Source: Polytrichum commune (taxonomy: Eukaryota; Streptophyta; Polytrichopsida; Polytrichales; Polytrichaceae). From it: a stretch of 64,000 nucleotides of DNA. Position numbers and translations under genes: made by a program. This document shows, piece after piece, positions 1 to 12,026 of the stretch (positions are counted from its first letter, which is position 1; the number at the start of each line of letters is the position of its first letter). The notes beneath the pieces were generated by a model that worked only from the letters and a program-made list of their open reading frames with translations, ran no database searches and was not told where the DNA came from. Location of the stretch: positions 40,612,001-40,676,000 of the forward strand of contig OX485804.1 of NCBI GenBank assembly GCA_950295325.1, written 5' to 3'.

Positions 1-12
1 CAACACCTGAAG

Positions 13-454
13 GGGCGTTTACAAACCAGTAATCAAGTGGTCGTGGTTGTGGTTCGGGCCTGCTACCACCACGACCATGTTCGTTTACACACAAGCTGTT
101 GTTGCAGTTGAAGAGTGCATTTGACCTCAATTATTGACCCTCTTATTGGTGCTATCCATGGAGTGGACACAAACAATTAATGGCCTCTAGTGGAAAGTTT
201 GCCTAAAAGTAATTGCCTCTTGCAAATCCTCTCCCATGATTTTGCCTCGAAGTTCTCTCCCAGTGCCACATAGGAACCACAATTAGAATAGAACCAAAGA
301 AAGTAAATTACAACCATCGCAACTACACAACTACACTGCCAACTACACCTTGTATCCTAGTTAGGCAAGTAAGAGTAGTTGTGGTCATGGTTATCATCAA
401 TGTATTTTATCCCTCCAAATTAGAGCCAAAGAAAGTAAACTACAAACGCCCCTT
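13..454. mobile_element. Possible TIR element (MITE-like), edge-proximal
   Basis: The stretch begins with GGGGCGTTTACAAACC and ends with an inverted counterpart (ACAAACGCCCC). Inside, a motif close to CCAAAGAAAGTAAATTACAA occurs twice near 293 and 423. The terminal match is only about 12 bp and I could not find a clean target duplication. It could be a decayed hAT- or CACTA-type MITE or a chance inverted repeat. Confidence 0.3.
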
Positions 455-735
455 GAGTTCAAATTGTTCAATTGGCCCACTTGGACAGCTCTGCCATGAG
501 GCTTTCTGAGCTTGTTGTATCATGCGCACAGGGTCTCAGCTTACCATAGGCTTCACATTCTTCATAGTTGTATTCATGCTTGAGGAATTCTTGCTGTCTT
601 GGTGCAATGCTTCTGTTGTATTAAAGAGGGGATCAAGCTGCTACAGGATCAAACTCATTCTGATTGATGGAAGTAACTCTCTAAGTATTTCCAGCTGACA
701 AATGCAGTCTACTGTGTCTTTGTATGCTGTTACAG

Positions 736-1236
736 GAGTTTGAGCGGGTACATGGTCTGCGGAAGATTGCTGAGATGTTGAGAAACTGCCATCTGGATCC
801 AGCTCTTCGGTAACACTTCGTTACATACATGTCTTGTTATTTTTTCATGTTGCTGTTTCAAGATTCTGCAATTTGGCGAAACTGCTCATGAGTAGTTTTT
901 TTCAATTGGCCCAAAGCTTTATTTCTGCTGTGAAACCTAGTCTTGATAAAGACCTAGCATTGTGTGTTCAATGCTTTCAGGTTGAAGATTGCCGAGTTTG
1001 TTGTAATCTTGATCAGCCAGATTCTTCCAAGTGCAAACAGAATATCCGGTCAAGGAGACGCACTGAAGCCAGCATGGATAACTAAGTGGGCGCACCAGGA
1101 GCTTGTTGAAATTCTGGGTGAAAAGAGCTCTGGAGTTGTGGAAGACATCATCAATGCAGATCGCACCACACATCCTGATACCCAACAGAGTACCATGCTT
1201 AGTTATGCCCAAAAGCTCTTACACTTGGCGAGTTAA
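736..1236 (+). CDS. 3' end of an unrecognised plant gene (last two exons)
   Basis: Two exons join in frame. Exon A is 736-809, after a TACAG acceptor and before a GTAACA donor; exon B is 981-1236, after a TTTCAG acceptor and ending in TAA. The join falls inside an Arg codon (CG|G). The deduced C-terminus starts EFERVHGLRKIAEMLRNC, continues through a hydrophobic helix (KIAEFVVILISQIL) and ends YAQKLLHLAS. It looks all-helical, ARM/HEAT-like, but I do not recognise the family. Upstream exons were not found; they must lie left of the window or beyond the repeat-like material at 13-454. The reading frame and splice signals are good evidence that it is a real gene end. Function is unknown. Confidence 0.55.
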
Positions 1237-2844
1237 TGCCATAGCTGTAAATGACAAATGAACTGATACATTATCACCACATTGTACTTTAAATACATTC
1301 CACAATTGCACATTACTTAGTACATCACGCTTGCAGACATTACATGTGCATCTCAACCATAGGCAGCAAATCTTTGAATTTTCTTTCAAACAGTTAGCAC
1401 ACAACACACCTCACTGTTCTACCAGAGTATTAGTCAGCACAGGTTTACCTCCTCACAAACCATAGCTCCTCCTTTGCCTTCTCAGCTGAGGTCAGAATCT
1501 TGTGCAGATTGTGTTTTCCCTTTCTATACTGACTTGCTTTAATTAGCACTGCATTCAGATTTGATGGCCTAATTGATATCGAACGTTATTGATGGCCTAA
1601 CCCTGCATAACTGTACTGGATCACAAGAAAGCTTGCCAAAGCAACATCTTGTTTGCAAGGACTACTTCTGCCTAGCTACCTGAGCATTTGTCACAAGGCA
1701 TGGCACGGATTTCGGTTCATGACAACCATGTACCGTGGAGGGTGCGGTAAAACTTCATCCCAATAGTCTCCCATTAGACTTAACTTATGTATTTTATTCA
1801 CCTTCCAAACCTACTGTTGTTCTGACATAGGTTGGAAATTAAGGCACTTGCTTCAATTGCTTGCTATGCATGGGTTATGGGCTAACTGCTTAGTGTTTTA
1901 CCATTTTGGGCTGATTCAAACTTTACCAGCAGAGTGTTACCTTTGCCCTCTAAAGTATAACAGGTGATTGGTCTCAAAACACATGTTGATTTGCAGCATG
2001 ATGATGTTCCCTATATTGTCTTATTCGTTAACATCCAACAATCTTCACCTTTAAGGTACACATGACGTTGGTTGGGTGTCTCGAAGATTTTAGAATGGTT
2101 CCAGATAATGGAAGAATGGTACAATAGCCGTAGAAACATTCAACAGTGTAAATTCTGAATATGTAGATACTACCTGCAAGTGTGAGAAAAGGTGAACCTG
2201 AATCAAAGCCAACATGTTGCTGTATTCCAATGTCCAGCAGCTACAGAATGATTCACTTCAAAAGGATTTCTCCAATAATCGGCTTCCAAAGTTTTTTGGG
2301 GTCATGCTCATCTCATACATAAAATTCTGACATATGTATATTGTAAATCTTCATTGCCCATCGGTACTGGCTGTTGAGAGGGAGACAACCACTGTTGTTT
2401 TGCTATTGTCTTTTTTTTATATATATCGTTTGGGTATCTATAATGAGGATTTCATGATTTTTTGAAACCAATGAGGTATGGGTATTTGACGATATGTTTG
2501 TTTTTTAAACTATTTAAATTTATATACCATTCAAGAACTTTGATACCTAGATAAAATTGTCTTAGTATCAATAAGGTTTAGAATGGCACTGACCCAAACA
2601 ATTGCTACGGTATACAAAGATTCTCTCCCCCTTCACATGCCCACCAAATAAACAACACATACCCATGGGTAGGTTCTTTGATACTTATATTGATACCATG
2701 CATTCACCTATATACCATACCAACATTGGAGATAACCCTCTAAAATCTTTGACCCTCAATTCTTAAGGGTGGGAAGAAGTGTAATGAATAGCCACTTCTT
2801 GTTGATTGGTAGCAATAAGGATTTTGTATGAGCCTCATGGCGGC

Positions 2845-2865
2845 GGGGGGGGGGGGGGGGGGGGG
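2845..2865. repeat. Poly(G) tract, 21 bases
   Basis: Uninterrupted G run, followed by a T run and then a short C/A segment. It is one of at least seven poly(G)/poly(C) tracts of 12 bases or more in the window. Confidence 0.9.
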
Positions 2866-5800
2866 TTTTTTGTGCTTGAAGCCTCACCCCCCAAAAAACT
2901 AGAGGGCATATTTGTTAATGTGTCATATTCAAAGCAATTGTAAGATGACTCAAAAGTGGTTTACATTACCCCTAAGCAAAGGTGCTCCATAATCAACCAT
3001 TGTATTGGTTGAGAGCATAATATTGGGCCCAACAAATTTACAAAACGATTAAGTCCTATTTGCATTATTCAATCGAAGTGACTTTCGCAAAAAATCTCGT
3101 TCATCCCAAACAAGAACTTCTTCAAGTATGGGAAACTAAGAAACTCGCTCAGGTTGGTCCAAAGAGGGGTCTTTGGTGCCCCACTTTATTGGGTCTTTGA
3201 CCACTATAAGGCTACCCTTAGTTAGTGGCAAGTTCTTCACCACAACCTTCTCGATTTGCGTTGTCATGTTTAGGGTGCATGCTTGTGACATGTGCCCACC
3301 AAAAACACGTTTATATTGATAAATGTACATCTACATAGTAGATCGTGAACTATCAAAAGCTTACACAAATTCCAAGCCACCATATAAACCAATCATTGTA
3401 GCGGACCGATACACGGTATATGCCTAGTAGGTAATCTTCCTTGAACTTATTTTCAACCCTTTGTATCTTTACACAACATTAAGGCCCAACCCAACTCCAA
3501 AGTTGTATCCCTTGAGCCATGAGTACTTTAAGACATTATTATAGGAACATTATGAGATAGTGGTCTCAAAGCACTTGGTGTAACTTATGCACATGTGGAT
3601 GCTCTCCATTTCCAATTTACAAGATAGACAACCCTTAATTGGTTACTTTACTTAATTGGACACCTATATTTGAGCGGTATGTGGTTGGGTATGGATTCAA
3701 GAATGGATACCAAAAAGACATGTGTTTAGAAGAGAGTGGGCTATATATGTGCTCAAGTTATGATAATTATTCTATGTTCAATAGTCAACAAAATGTGGGG
3801 AGGGGGGGACCTAGATGACCATTTAATGAACATGAGAATCTTCACTTTGAGAATGAACAAGATGTTTATATGAGCTTCAAATATTATGTAGATAGCAGTT
3901 ATGGCCTCAATTTGGATTTGCTAACCATCTCGTAGTATTTGCTTGTTTCATATCCAAGAAGAAATGGGCTAGTTGGAAAAGTAACAATTTATGACCCATC
4001 TACCTCAATGTCAATTGTTGTGGTGTAACATAGGGTCACTTGTTGAGCCAAGCACGTACTTCGGGGTGTAAGAGGAAGACCCTTCGTGAAAATTTACTTT
4101 TGGTGCATTCATCATGGGTGTGTGCATAAAGCAAGCACTTGTGATGTTATTCTTTAGGACCCAAACATTGTACAAAGTAAATATATGAAAATAGAGCGTT
4201 GTACAAAATTAATTGTTTCATTTACGTATAGGTTCTCAAGCACATAGGACACTGGAACCCCCAATGAATTATGAAACCATGCTTTTGAAATTTCAGGACC
4301 AGAAACCCCTTTCAAAGGGTAAGAATAATATAGGGTACAACACCACAATACCATAGGTGATAAGCAAGTTCGAGACTGTGATATCAAAATGCTATTTTTT
4401 GAAGTGATGCATGAAATTTGGCAAGAGTTATGGTTAATAGTATAGTGACACGTGACACTTTGCTCAAATTTTGAATTAAGGTGTGTCGAACTTGTTTATC
4501 ACTTATGCTACGTTTTTTCTTGACTCTAAGTATCATCTTACGATTTTATGTGTGTGAGAGATATTATAAACTTTTGAAAGCAACATGAAACTAAAGGCTC
4601 ACAAATCACCCGTTCTCAAAAAGAAGAGAGGAGATAACTTCAAAGTGACAACCAACTTGAATTAGGGTGTTGCTTCATCTTCAAGTTAGTTGTCATTAAG
4701 TCATAGAATCAAGAGGAATCTAACCCACTTGCTTGATTTTATGAGATGAGATTACATATGAAATTCTTAAAACCACATTCTCAGCCACACAAAACAAGTG
4801 CATGAATTTGAAAGACTTTTGAGGACTATATGATTGGACAACCCCTCCTCAAAGGAATCACCGGTCAACCTTTGCTTGCCTTTGCAAATTCTCTAAAGAT
4901 TCTCTAAACAAGATGTAATGATCAACAACTAAGTAAAGTGCTCCAAATTAAGAACACGTCATTGCTTTGGTTTTGACATTTAGGTTGAAAGTCGTAGAAG
5001 TCCATTGTGGTATTCGAGATCTTGTCACATGATTGTTTTAAGAGATCAAGGACCTTTTTGTGCATAGGCATTTTGAGATTGATTGAAGAAATTGAACTAT
5101 TTGGTTTTAAGAGACGTTTCGCCTTTCTACAAATTTGTGGATGATTATTGTTAAGTCACATCCATACGGACATGATATTTGTGAGTTTCATATAGACCCA
5201 AATTATAAGAATTTAACTCCAAAAGCTAACGACATTATATAATCCAGGGTTCATATTTTGTTCAAGTTATGATAAACCTATGGTTTTTAAGCTATGGAAG
5301 CTCACTAAACAAAAACAAGTCACATGTGGAAGCTACAACAAAAATTGCAAACAAAGAGATTAAACTCGTTCATAAACGTATGGATGATACTCATGTTTTT
5401 ATCACATGGTGGTTTTTTCTAGATTAGAGAAAGTCTTCCCCACACATCGTCCAACTTTTGTCTCAATTCCATTGAAACCAACCCTCCCATCCAGGACCTC
5501 AAAGTCAAAAATGGTAAAATTTGCTACTTCAAACATCGAAGACTTAATGATTTGCAACGTTGACGTGGGCTGGTACGAAAAAGGTCACGTACCTAAACCA
5601 AATCAATATTAAAAAACAATACAACCAGTCCACATACATGTGCATCATCAACAACAACAACAAGTAACCCCAATTCAAAGACCCCTCGTCTTGCAACACA
5701 TCCACAATATTACGTTATCGGTAGGCCTCTATCCAAACTCACGAACTTTTGAACTCTCTTATCTACATAGAGAAGAAGATCCCTTCCAATGTTTTCCACA

Positions 5801-5896
5801 AGGCTACATGATAGCCTTCGAGTTACCTATACCTAATTCCTCACGTTGACTCACTACAACCGCCCAAAAAGGACAACAACTCCTCGCGGAACTTTA

Positions 5897-5935
5897 ACAT
5901 AACATAACATAACATAACATATATATATATATATA
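5897..5935. repeat. (AACAT)n followed by (AT)n microsatellite
   Basis: About five AACAT-type pentamers run directly into an AT dinucleotide run. Confidence 0.85.
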
Positions 5936-6383
5936 GAACACTTTAAACTTTTCTCACAAACAATCATGCGGATGGGTGGACTACTTAACTTATTATTTGC
6001 TTACTAACCCATGGACCCTTGCCGATGCATGCGCCACCTTGGCACCGAGACCAAGAAGAAAAAGTACATTGGATTTATTCCCGGCTAGGTCTGACCTTGC
6101 CACCGTGGCCCAAAAGAGTGTAAGTTAAACTAAAAAGGGAGGTGATGACGGTGGCCCACGGGCACAAATTTCCCATCTCGAGCGCGTCCCATTTAGTTTA
6201 GTCAACCGGGCCACCCACGAAGCTCCGTATGCGTAAAAGTACTCGACTCGGATCCCCATGAAGCCAATGAAAAAATAAAAGGAAAAAAGAAAGAAAGAAG
6301 AGCCGGTCCACAAAAAGGAAAGTAAAGTTCCCATTTTCCTCCTTTTTCGGGCCACTTCTCGAGTTCGGAGGCTAGGGGATTAA

Positions 6384-6741
6384 CCCCTAAAGGACCGGGG
6401 GTGTTTTAGCTTAGGTCATGTTTTCTTGATTAGCTCTTGTAGCAAGCTCAGTTTCTTATTAGCGTGGGGTAATTTTCACGATCGGCACTGCTAAAACTAA
6501 AGAAGACTTACATAGCTTGTTTATGAAAATTGTTTACACTGTTGAAATTTTTGTTCACTCAAAGAATTCGCCAAAAATCCAATCCTTCATCATTTTTTGA
6601 TCGGAAAAGACCATTGGATCCATCTCGCAAAAACAGCCAGGGTCCTCTCCCCGCAAATTTGGGCTTCTTTGGAACAATCTCATCCAATTTGCACTTTCCT
6701 ACAATCAAAAGCCCCATGGGGGCCTTACGGTCCTTTAGGGG
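6384..6741. mobile_element. TTAA-flanked TIR element (piggyBac-like MITE)
   Basis: A 14-bp perfect TIR (CCCCTAAAGGACCG) bounds a 358-bp element flanked on both sides by TTAA (6380-6383 and 6742-6745). A TTAA target and a TIR beginning CCC are the hallmarks of piggyBac-type insertion. A three-base PIF-type duplication cannot be excluded because TTAA contains TAA. No transposase is encoded; the frames inside are short. Confidence 0.5.
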
Positions 6742-6747
6742 TTAAGT

Positions 6748-7118
6748 TATGGCATGCGAATGTAAGTTACATCTTGTTCATCCAACATAAGGGCCACTTC
6801 GCACACGAGACTGAGAGCCCGTGACCATTACACTTCAAGCACTCTCGTTGGTGGAAACGGCGGAGCCGGTCCAAGTTCGCTACTTCACACTATGCTTGAG
6901 GGACCAACGTAGTATGTGAATGCAAGATGGATGTAATGTCTATGTGGATTCCTACATGGCATCGAATGGGTCATGGTTCATGGTCGCTTGGATTGTTTTC
7001 AAAACCCACCTCTTGGAGGTAGGCCTAACACAAAAACTGGGAGACCATGGCACTCTGAACGCTCACAACCGTTGGTTTCTTCTATTTTATCATGTGTGAG
7101 GACCCGCATGAATAGAAA
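6748..7118. repeat. First copy of a 371-bp tandem duplication containing a truncated MITE
   Basis: Sequence starting TTATGGCATGCGAATGTA recurs at 7119, a period of 371 bases. Each copy contains the left part of the GGGCCACTTC MITE family (start 6791 here, preceded by TAA). This copy stops inside the MITE where the second copy begins, so it lacks a right TIR. Confidence 0.7.
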
Positions 7119-7157
7119 TTATGGCATGCGAATGTAGATCTCGTTCATCCAACATAA

Positions 7158-7655
7158 GGGCCACTTTGCACACGAGACTGAGAGCCTGTGACCATTCCAC
7201 TTCAAGCACTGTCATTGGTGGAAAAGGTGGAGTTGGTCCGGGTTTGCTTCACACTACGCTTGAGGGACCAACGGAGTATGTGAATGCAAGATGGATGTAA
7301 AGTTTACGTGGATTCGTACATGGCATCGAAGGGGTCATGGTTCATGGTCACTTGGTCACTTGGACTACTTTTCAAAAACTACCTCTTGGAGGTAGGCCTA
7401 ACACAAAAACCGGGAGACCATGGCAGTCTGAACACTCATAACCGTTGGTTTCTTCTATTTTATCATGGGTGAGGACCCGCATGAATAGAATTTCATTGAA
7501 ATAGCATTTGGTTGAGGGCCCGGTCACATATGATTTCACGCTACACTTGGGGATATGTGACCACAATACATGATTTTGGAGGTGTGTTGGGACACTTTTT
7601 GGGGGGCTCTCACTATTTCATGGTCACGGCTCTTGGCTCGTGTGTGAAGTGGCCC
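7158..7655. mobile_element. PIF/Harbinger-like MITE, family A
   Basis: A 498-bp element with TIRs starting GGGCCACTT and ending AAGTGGCCC, flanked by TAA on both sides (7155-7157 and 7656-7658). Subterminal sequence is also inverted (GAGCC.GTGACC against GGTCACGGCTC). TWA duplications and GG-starting TIRs are typical of Tourist/PIF-Harbinger MITEs. Related copies lie at 15700, 16202 and 46791. Confidence 0.75.
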
Positions 7656-7789
7656 TAAAAGACTAGGGAATAGTATGTAGTTCAAAGGTTACTATCTACA
7701 ATCAATTTGACATTAGAGTTGCTTTTGAAGACCTCAAATTAGTATAGTTCAAGTCAACTGAGATGAATCGGTCACAAACCTATAGGGGG

Positions 7790-9040
7790 TCAAGTTATTA
7801 TGTTGGTTGGGGTGAAGGGTACGCTCTTGTGTGATAATTCCATGTCTCTCTCGAGTTCCACACTGGGGGTTCTTAAAGTACTAAGAACTAACATTTACGT
7901 ATATTTGGACAAACCACTTGTCCATAATATAATGAGTATTGTGCACTTGTGGGGGAGAAACTCAAATGACAATAGTAAAAGCAACAATACAATGACCACA
8001 ACTTTGAATGTTTGCATGCCATGCTCGCCAACCATCATACTTGTGTAGGTTTGCGATCCAATGTACGTCGTATTGGCAGTTGGAATTGTCCCAAGTTCAT
8101 GCACTTAACATTACTCGTCGACGTGGGCCCTCATAATATAACAATGAGATGTTGGGACTTTAGTCTGAATTTGAATCTCCTAGTGCAACTTCTCAAGCTT
8201 CTCACTATTATATTGTAAGGGCCCACGGAACATGAGATGAACGTTGAGTAATGTTCTCCATGATCCCAAATATACTTGAATCCTAGTTTAAGGTGTGTGG
8301 TCGCTCTTCTTAATATGACACCTACATGTGAGTGGCAATGATATGCCACACTCGGAATTAAGAAAAGACACATGTTATGATGAGATTGGACGATGTGCAC
8401 GAAATATAGACATTGTTGTAGGTTCAAATGCTAACACAATTAAAAGGGTCTTTCTGATCAAACAAACATGTAGAGAATCTTCACTTTTTGACCTCTCATG
8501 GAGTTCAAATTTCAAACTCCAATTTTAAAACTTGAAATGACAACCTTCGTGATTTGCAATTGTTAATTGGATGAGATGGTTCCCGATTTTATCCAACATC
8601 CAAGATTGTCTTTGGAGTTGGGAATGCCCACACAAGGGTCACGTACCTCGCTTGGATAACTATGTGTATTGAAATACGGTAATGTGGACTAACCTATGCC
8701 TTGTTTGTAGCCATCATTCCATTTGGTAGCACAACATCGGGGAAAGTTCTATGGGCAAATTAACATGGCAACTTCAACACATGTTTCATTCTTGAAGTGT
8801 AAGTGCCACGTGTCACACAATCCTAGATTTGAACCATAATAAAATTGATGTGGCACACAAAAACAATTATGATATGGCGTACCAAGTGTTGAACATCCCA
8901 TGCTATTACTATGTTTTCCTTGTATTTCAAGAGAAGAGGACGGGGGGGGGGGGAATTAAAAGCAACCTTGAAATCGTGACTTTCGTCACTTGCAATGTCC
9001 ACTGCAATTTCAAGGTAAGTTTGTGGTGTAACTACACTAA
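7790..9040. repeat. Degenerate dispersed repeat
   Basis: Parts of this stretch recur elsewhere. ATAACAATGAGATGTTGGGA near 8138 is matched near 14755. The block beginning AAAGACACATGTTATGATGA near 8363 is matched at about 54020-54270, including the following CTCCAATTTT and GAAATGACAA segments. It is probably an old transposon family; termini were not found. A 12-base G tract lies at 8942-8953. Confidence 0.5.
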
Positions 9041-9194
9041 ATGGCCCAAAGTATTCATTATTGACCCATGTTGATTCTCTTGCAATCACTAGGTGACAAC
9101 AAGAGAGGGTGTTTCATGACAAGTCATGAAGACCACTCTAATTACTATGAGACACCAATTTCAATGCCATACTCAATAAGATGTTTAGTGTACC

Positions 9195-9222
9195 TTTCTT
9201 TCTTTCTTTCTTTCTTTCTTTG
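9195..9222. repeat. (TTTC)n microsatellite
   Basis: About six TTTC tetramers in a row. Confidence 0.9.
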
Positions 9223-9782
9223 ACCCGTGCCTTAGGAGGGCCATGCCATTGTATCACTTTGGTGATCGATCCTTTGTCCTTTGTCCTTAGGGAGTTCCAT
9301 TGCATAATGAACTTACTAGTTGTTTGTGCTTTGAACAAGATTATTACACAATGAGCTTCATTACATATTGAAGTTATAAGTTGCTCTCACTTGGAGGCAT
9401 AGGTTGATCATTCCCTTAAGTTAACCCTAACCCTTGCATAGTGAGCTTACTATTGTAGTGGCCAATGAGGTTTTTGTGTTTATATTTGTTACTACCAATT
9501 TGTGGTCCTCGTGTGCCAACAAATTGTTGTTTTTCTTAATTTGATAAGAAAGCACGATTCTTGAAACCCAAGCCTAAAATCGAGGACTACACGTCCTACT
9601 TGGGCGGCTTCAATGGAGATAATATGATTTCATAAAATGCTAAAATGTACAAATATACTATTTCCCAACAAACAAGAAAATTGTGTGAATATTACATGGT
9701 TTAGAATTGTCATTTTCTATTCTCAAAAATAGATAAATAGTCAAATTTCATATAGGACGGTATTCAAAGGGGTATAACATAC

Positions 9783-10130
9783 GCCCCAGGCTAGATCACA
9801 TCTTCATTCAGTTGGGCCCCACCCCTCCCACGTCTCTTTCACTACCCAGTCTTCCTGCCCACACATGCGTGGGAACGCCTCCTTGTTGGGAACCAATGTG
9901 ACAATACCCGGTCAAAATTACAAATATTCAAGTTTATGTCACTTTCATTATTCCCAAGTTAATTAGCGGAGTTCCTTCACATTCCAAAGGAGCTTAATGG
10001 CTTAAGTGACCGGGTATTGTCACATTGATTCCCAACATGGAAGAGTTCCCACACAAGTGTGGACATGAAGGCAGGGAAGGATTAGGAGGGGCAGGGCCCA
10101 ACTGAATGAAGATGTGATCTAGCCCAGGGC
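9783..10130. mobile_element. Foldback MITE with 9-bp target duplication (Mutator-like)
   Basis: A 348-bp element whose two ends are inverted copies over roughly 125 bp. The left end begins GCCCCAGGCTAGATCACATC and the right end reads as its near complement. It is flanked by an exact 9-bp direct repeat, ATAACATAC, at 9774-9782 and 10131-10139. Long TIRs plus a 9-bp duplication are the signature of MULE-derived MITEs. No coding sequence is present. Confidence 0.85.
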
Positions 10131-10649
10131 ATAACATACAACATCAATGATAGGTAGGTATTAATGACCGTTATAGTCAGGCCTCTTTGAACGCACCTGG
10201 TTGGATGTGCAAAATCCCACTAGTATTAGAGGGGAGGGGGGGGAAGACAAAAAACTGCATGGGATTTTTTGTTTTTTATTTTGTTTTTTATTTTTTTTGG
10301 AAATGGTTAGTGTGAAATCGACCGGGTTTACGAGGGGTGAGTTAGGGTTTCTATGGGAATTAGTTGGTTAGTATTTGGGTTTGGCCCAGTATCCAGAGAG
10401 ATTTTTTGGGCATAATTGGAGATCCTAGTGTTTTCTTTATTAATTTGGAGAAAATTCTGTGAATTCCTCTAAATGGATCAGTAGGTTTCTTGAAGTCTTG
10501 AATTCGATCCAATTATTTCACAAACTCAACCGGTTCCTCTTTAACTAGCGGTTGGTTCTCCCCGTTCATTGGTTTGGCTATGAATAAGTCAAGCATGACA
10601 ATGGTAGGCTTCGCTTGACTATGAGATGAGCTTAGGTTTGGATGGGACA

Positions 10650-11430
10650 TCAAACGGGCACGGCCAAGGGGCTGATCACACCGGCCAATTCATACACCAT
10701 CCGTCAGCATCTCCAGCTGTAATAGTGTGAAAAGTGGTGGGCCAACATCTATTTCTCAACATAACCCCAACCGTTTCACGGCTAGATCCCGACGGAAAGT
10801 TTGGTGCGATCAGGGCCTGAGGGGATAATCACACCGGCCAATACTAGCACCGACCGTTGGCATCTCCAGCTGTAGTAGTGTGAACAATGGTGGGGCCAAC
10901 ATCTACTTCTCAACATAACCCCAACCGTTTCACGGCTAGATCCCAACGGAAAGTTTGGTGCGGTCAGGGCCTGAGGGGATAATCACACCGGCCAATACTA
11001 GCACCGACCGTTGGCATCTCCAGCTGTAGTAGTGTGAACAGTGGTGGGGCCAACATCTACTTCTCAACATAATCCCCAACAATTTCATGGTTGGAACCGG
11101 ACGGAAATGTTGGTGCGATCAGGGCCTGAGGGGATAATCACACCGGCCAATACTAGCACCGACCGTTGGCATCTCCAGCTGTAGTAGTGTGAACAGTGGT
11201 GGGGCCAACATCTACTTCTCAACATAATCCCCAACAATTTCATGGTTGGAACCGGACGGAAATGTTGGTGCGATCAGGGCCTGAGGGGATGATCTCACCA
11301 ATCAATTCTGACACCATCCATCGACGTCTCCGGATGTAATAGTGTGAAAAATGATGGGCCAACATCTATTTCTCAACATAATCCCTAGTAATTTCATGGT
11401 CCGAACCGGACATAAATTTTAGTGTGACCG
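10650..11430. repeat. Tandem array of about five 154-bp units
   Basis: The landmark GGGG.TAATCACACC recurs at about 10668, 10821, 10975, 11130 and 11285, giving periods of 153-155 bases. Each unit carries GCATCTCCAGCTGTA, CAACATCTA.TTCTCAACAT and a GGTGCGATCAGGGCCTGAG junction. The middle units are nearly identical and the outer units are diverged, as expected from unequal exchange. No gene was recognised in it. Confidence 0.85.
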
Positions 11431-11642
11431 GGACATGAGTATGAAGCACCACATCCAAAGGGGGGCATCCCAAGCGAAACGTCATTTGCGCCCCCATTTT
11501 GCTCGGATTTAGGGTTTGGCTCTCTCCGCTACCACAATCCTAGCTCGCCCATGCTATATATCCAATGTGGTGTTCAAAGTGGTACCGATTCCTCAAAGTT
11601 GAGAAAAATATTGAAACATGGATCATGGCTTATATGGTAGAC

Positions 11643-11896
11643 GGTCCTAATATTGCGCAGTGTTGACATCGACAAGACATATCAGGCAAAAAAAACTAGA
11701 ATTTTTTATTTTTTTGGGGGAATATCTAGTGGGATGAAGCGTGATTTGGATGGAAGAAAAATTATTTCAGAACGGATGAAATCCAAACAAACAATCTTGC
11801 CCGATTACCAAGGGGGTGGATATTTTAGAATTTAAAAATGCCGCCCTAGTACTGCGCAGATAATTGCGCGCGCAATGAACTGCGCAATATTAGGGC
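11643..11896. mobile_element. Nested small TIR unit
   Basis: About 250 bp bounded by CCTAATATTGCGCAGT and its inverted complement, with extra GCGCGC palindromes near 11868. It may be a MITE derived from, or forming the left end of, the larger element to 14079. Confidence 0.4.
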
Positions 11897-12026
11897 ACAC
11901 TTAAATCTCTTTCTGGGCATACAACTTTTTTCATATGAGCTGATTTATTGCAATCTCCTACCCTGAAAATGGGTGGACTTATAGATTTGGTGATCCCTCT
12001 TTGGACGGATCAGGCAGGCCAAACTA

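Larger units (their letters stand above)
1237..6379. other. Intergenic DNA, no supported gene
   Basis: AT-rich sequence with only short, unconvincing reading frames. The first few hundred bases are probably the 3' UTR of the gene ending at 1236. A 21-base G tract lies at 2845-2865. An AACAT pentamer run followed by an (AT)n run occupies about 5897-5935. No TIR, RNA gene or protein similarity was recognised. Confidence 0.6.

Noticed and set aside
10650-11430. CRISPR-like array
   Set aside because: The whole 154-bp unit is repeated with no unique spacers, and the context is a plant nuclear genome.
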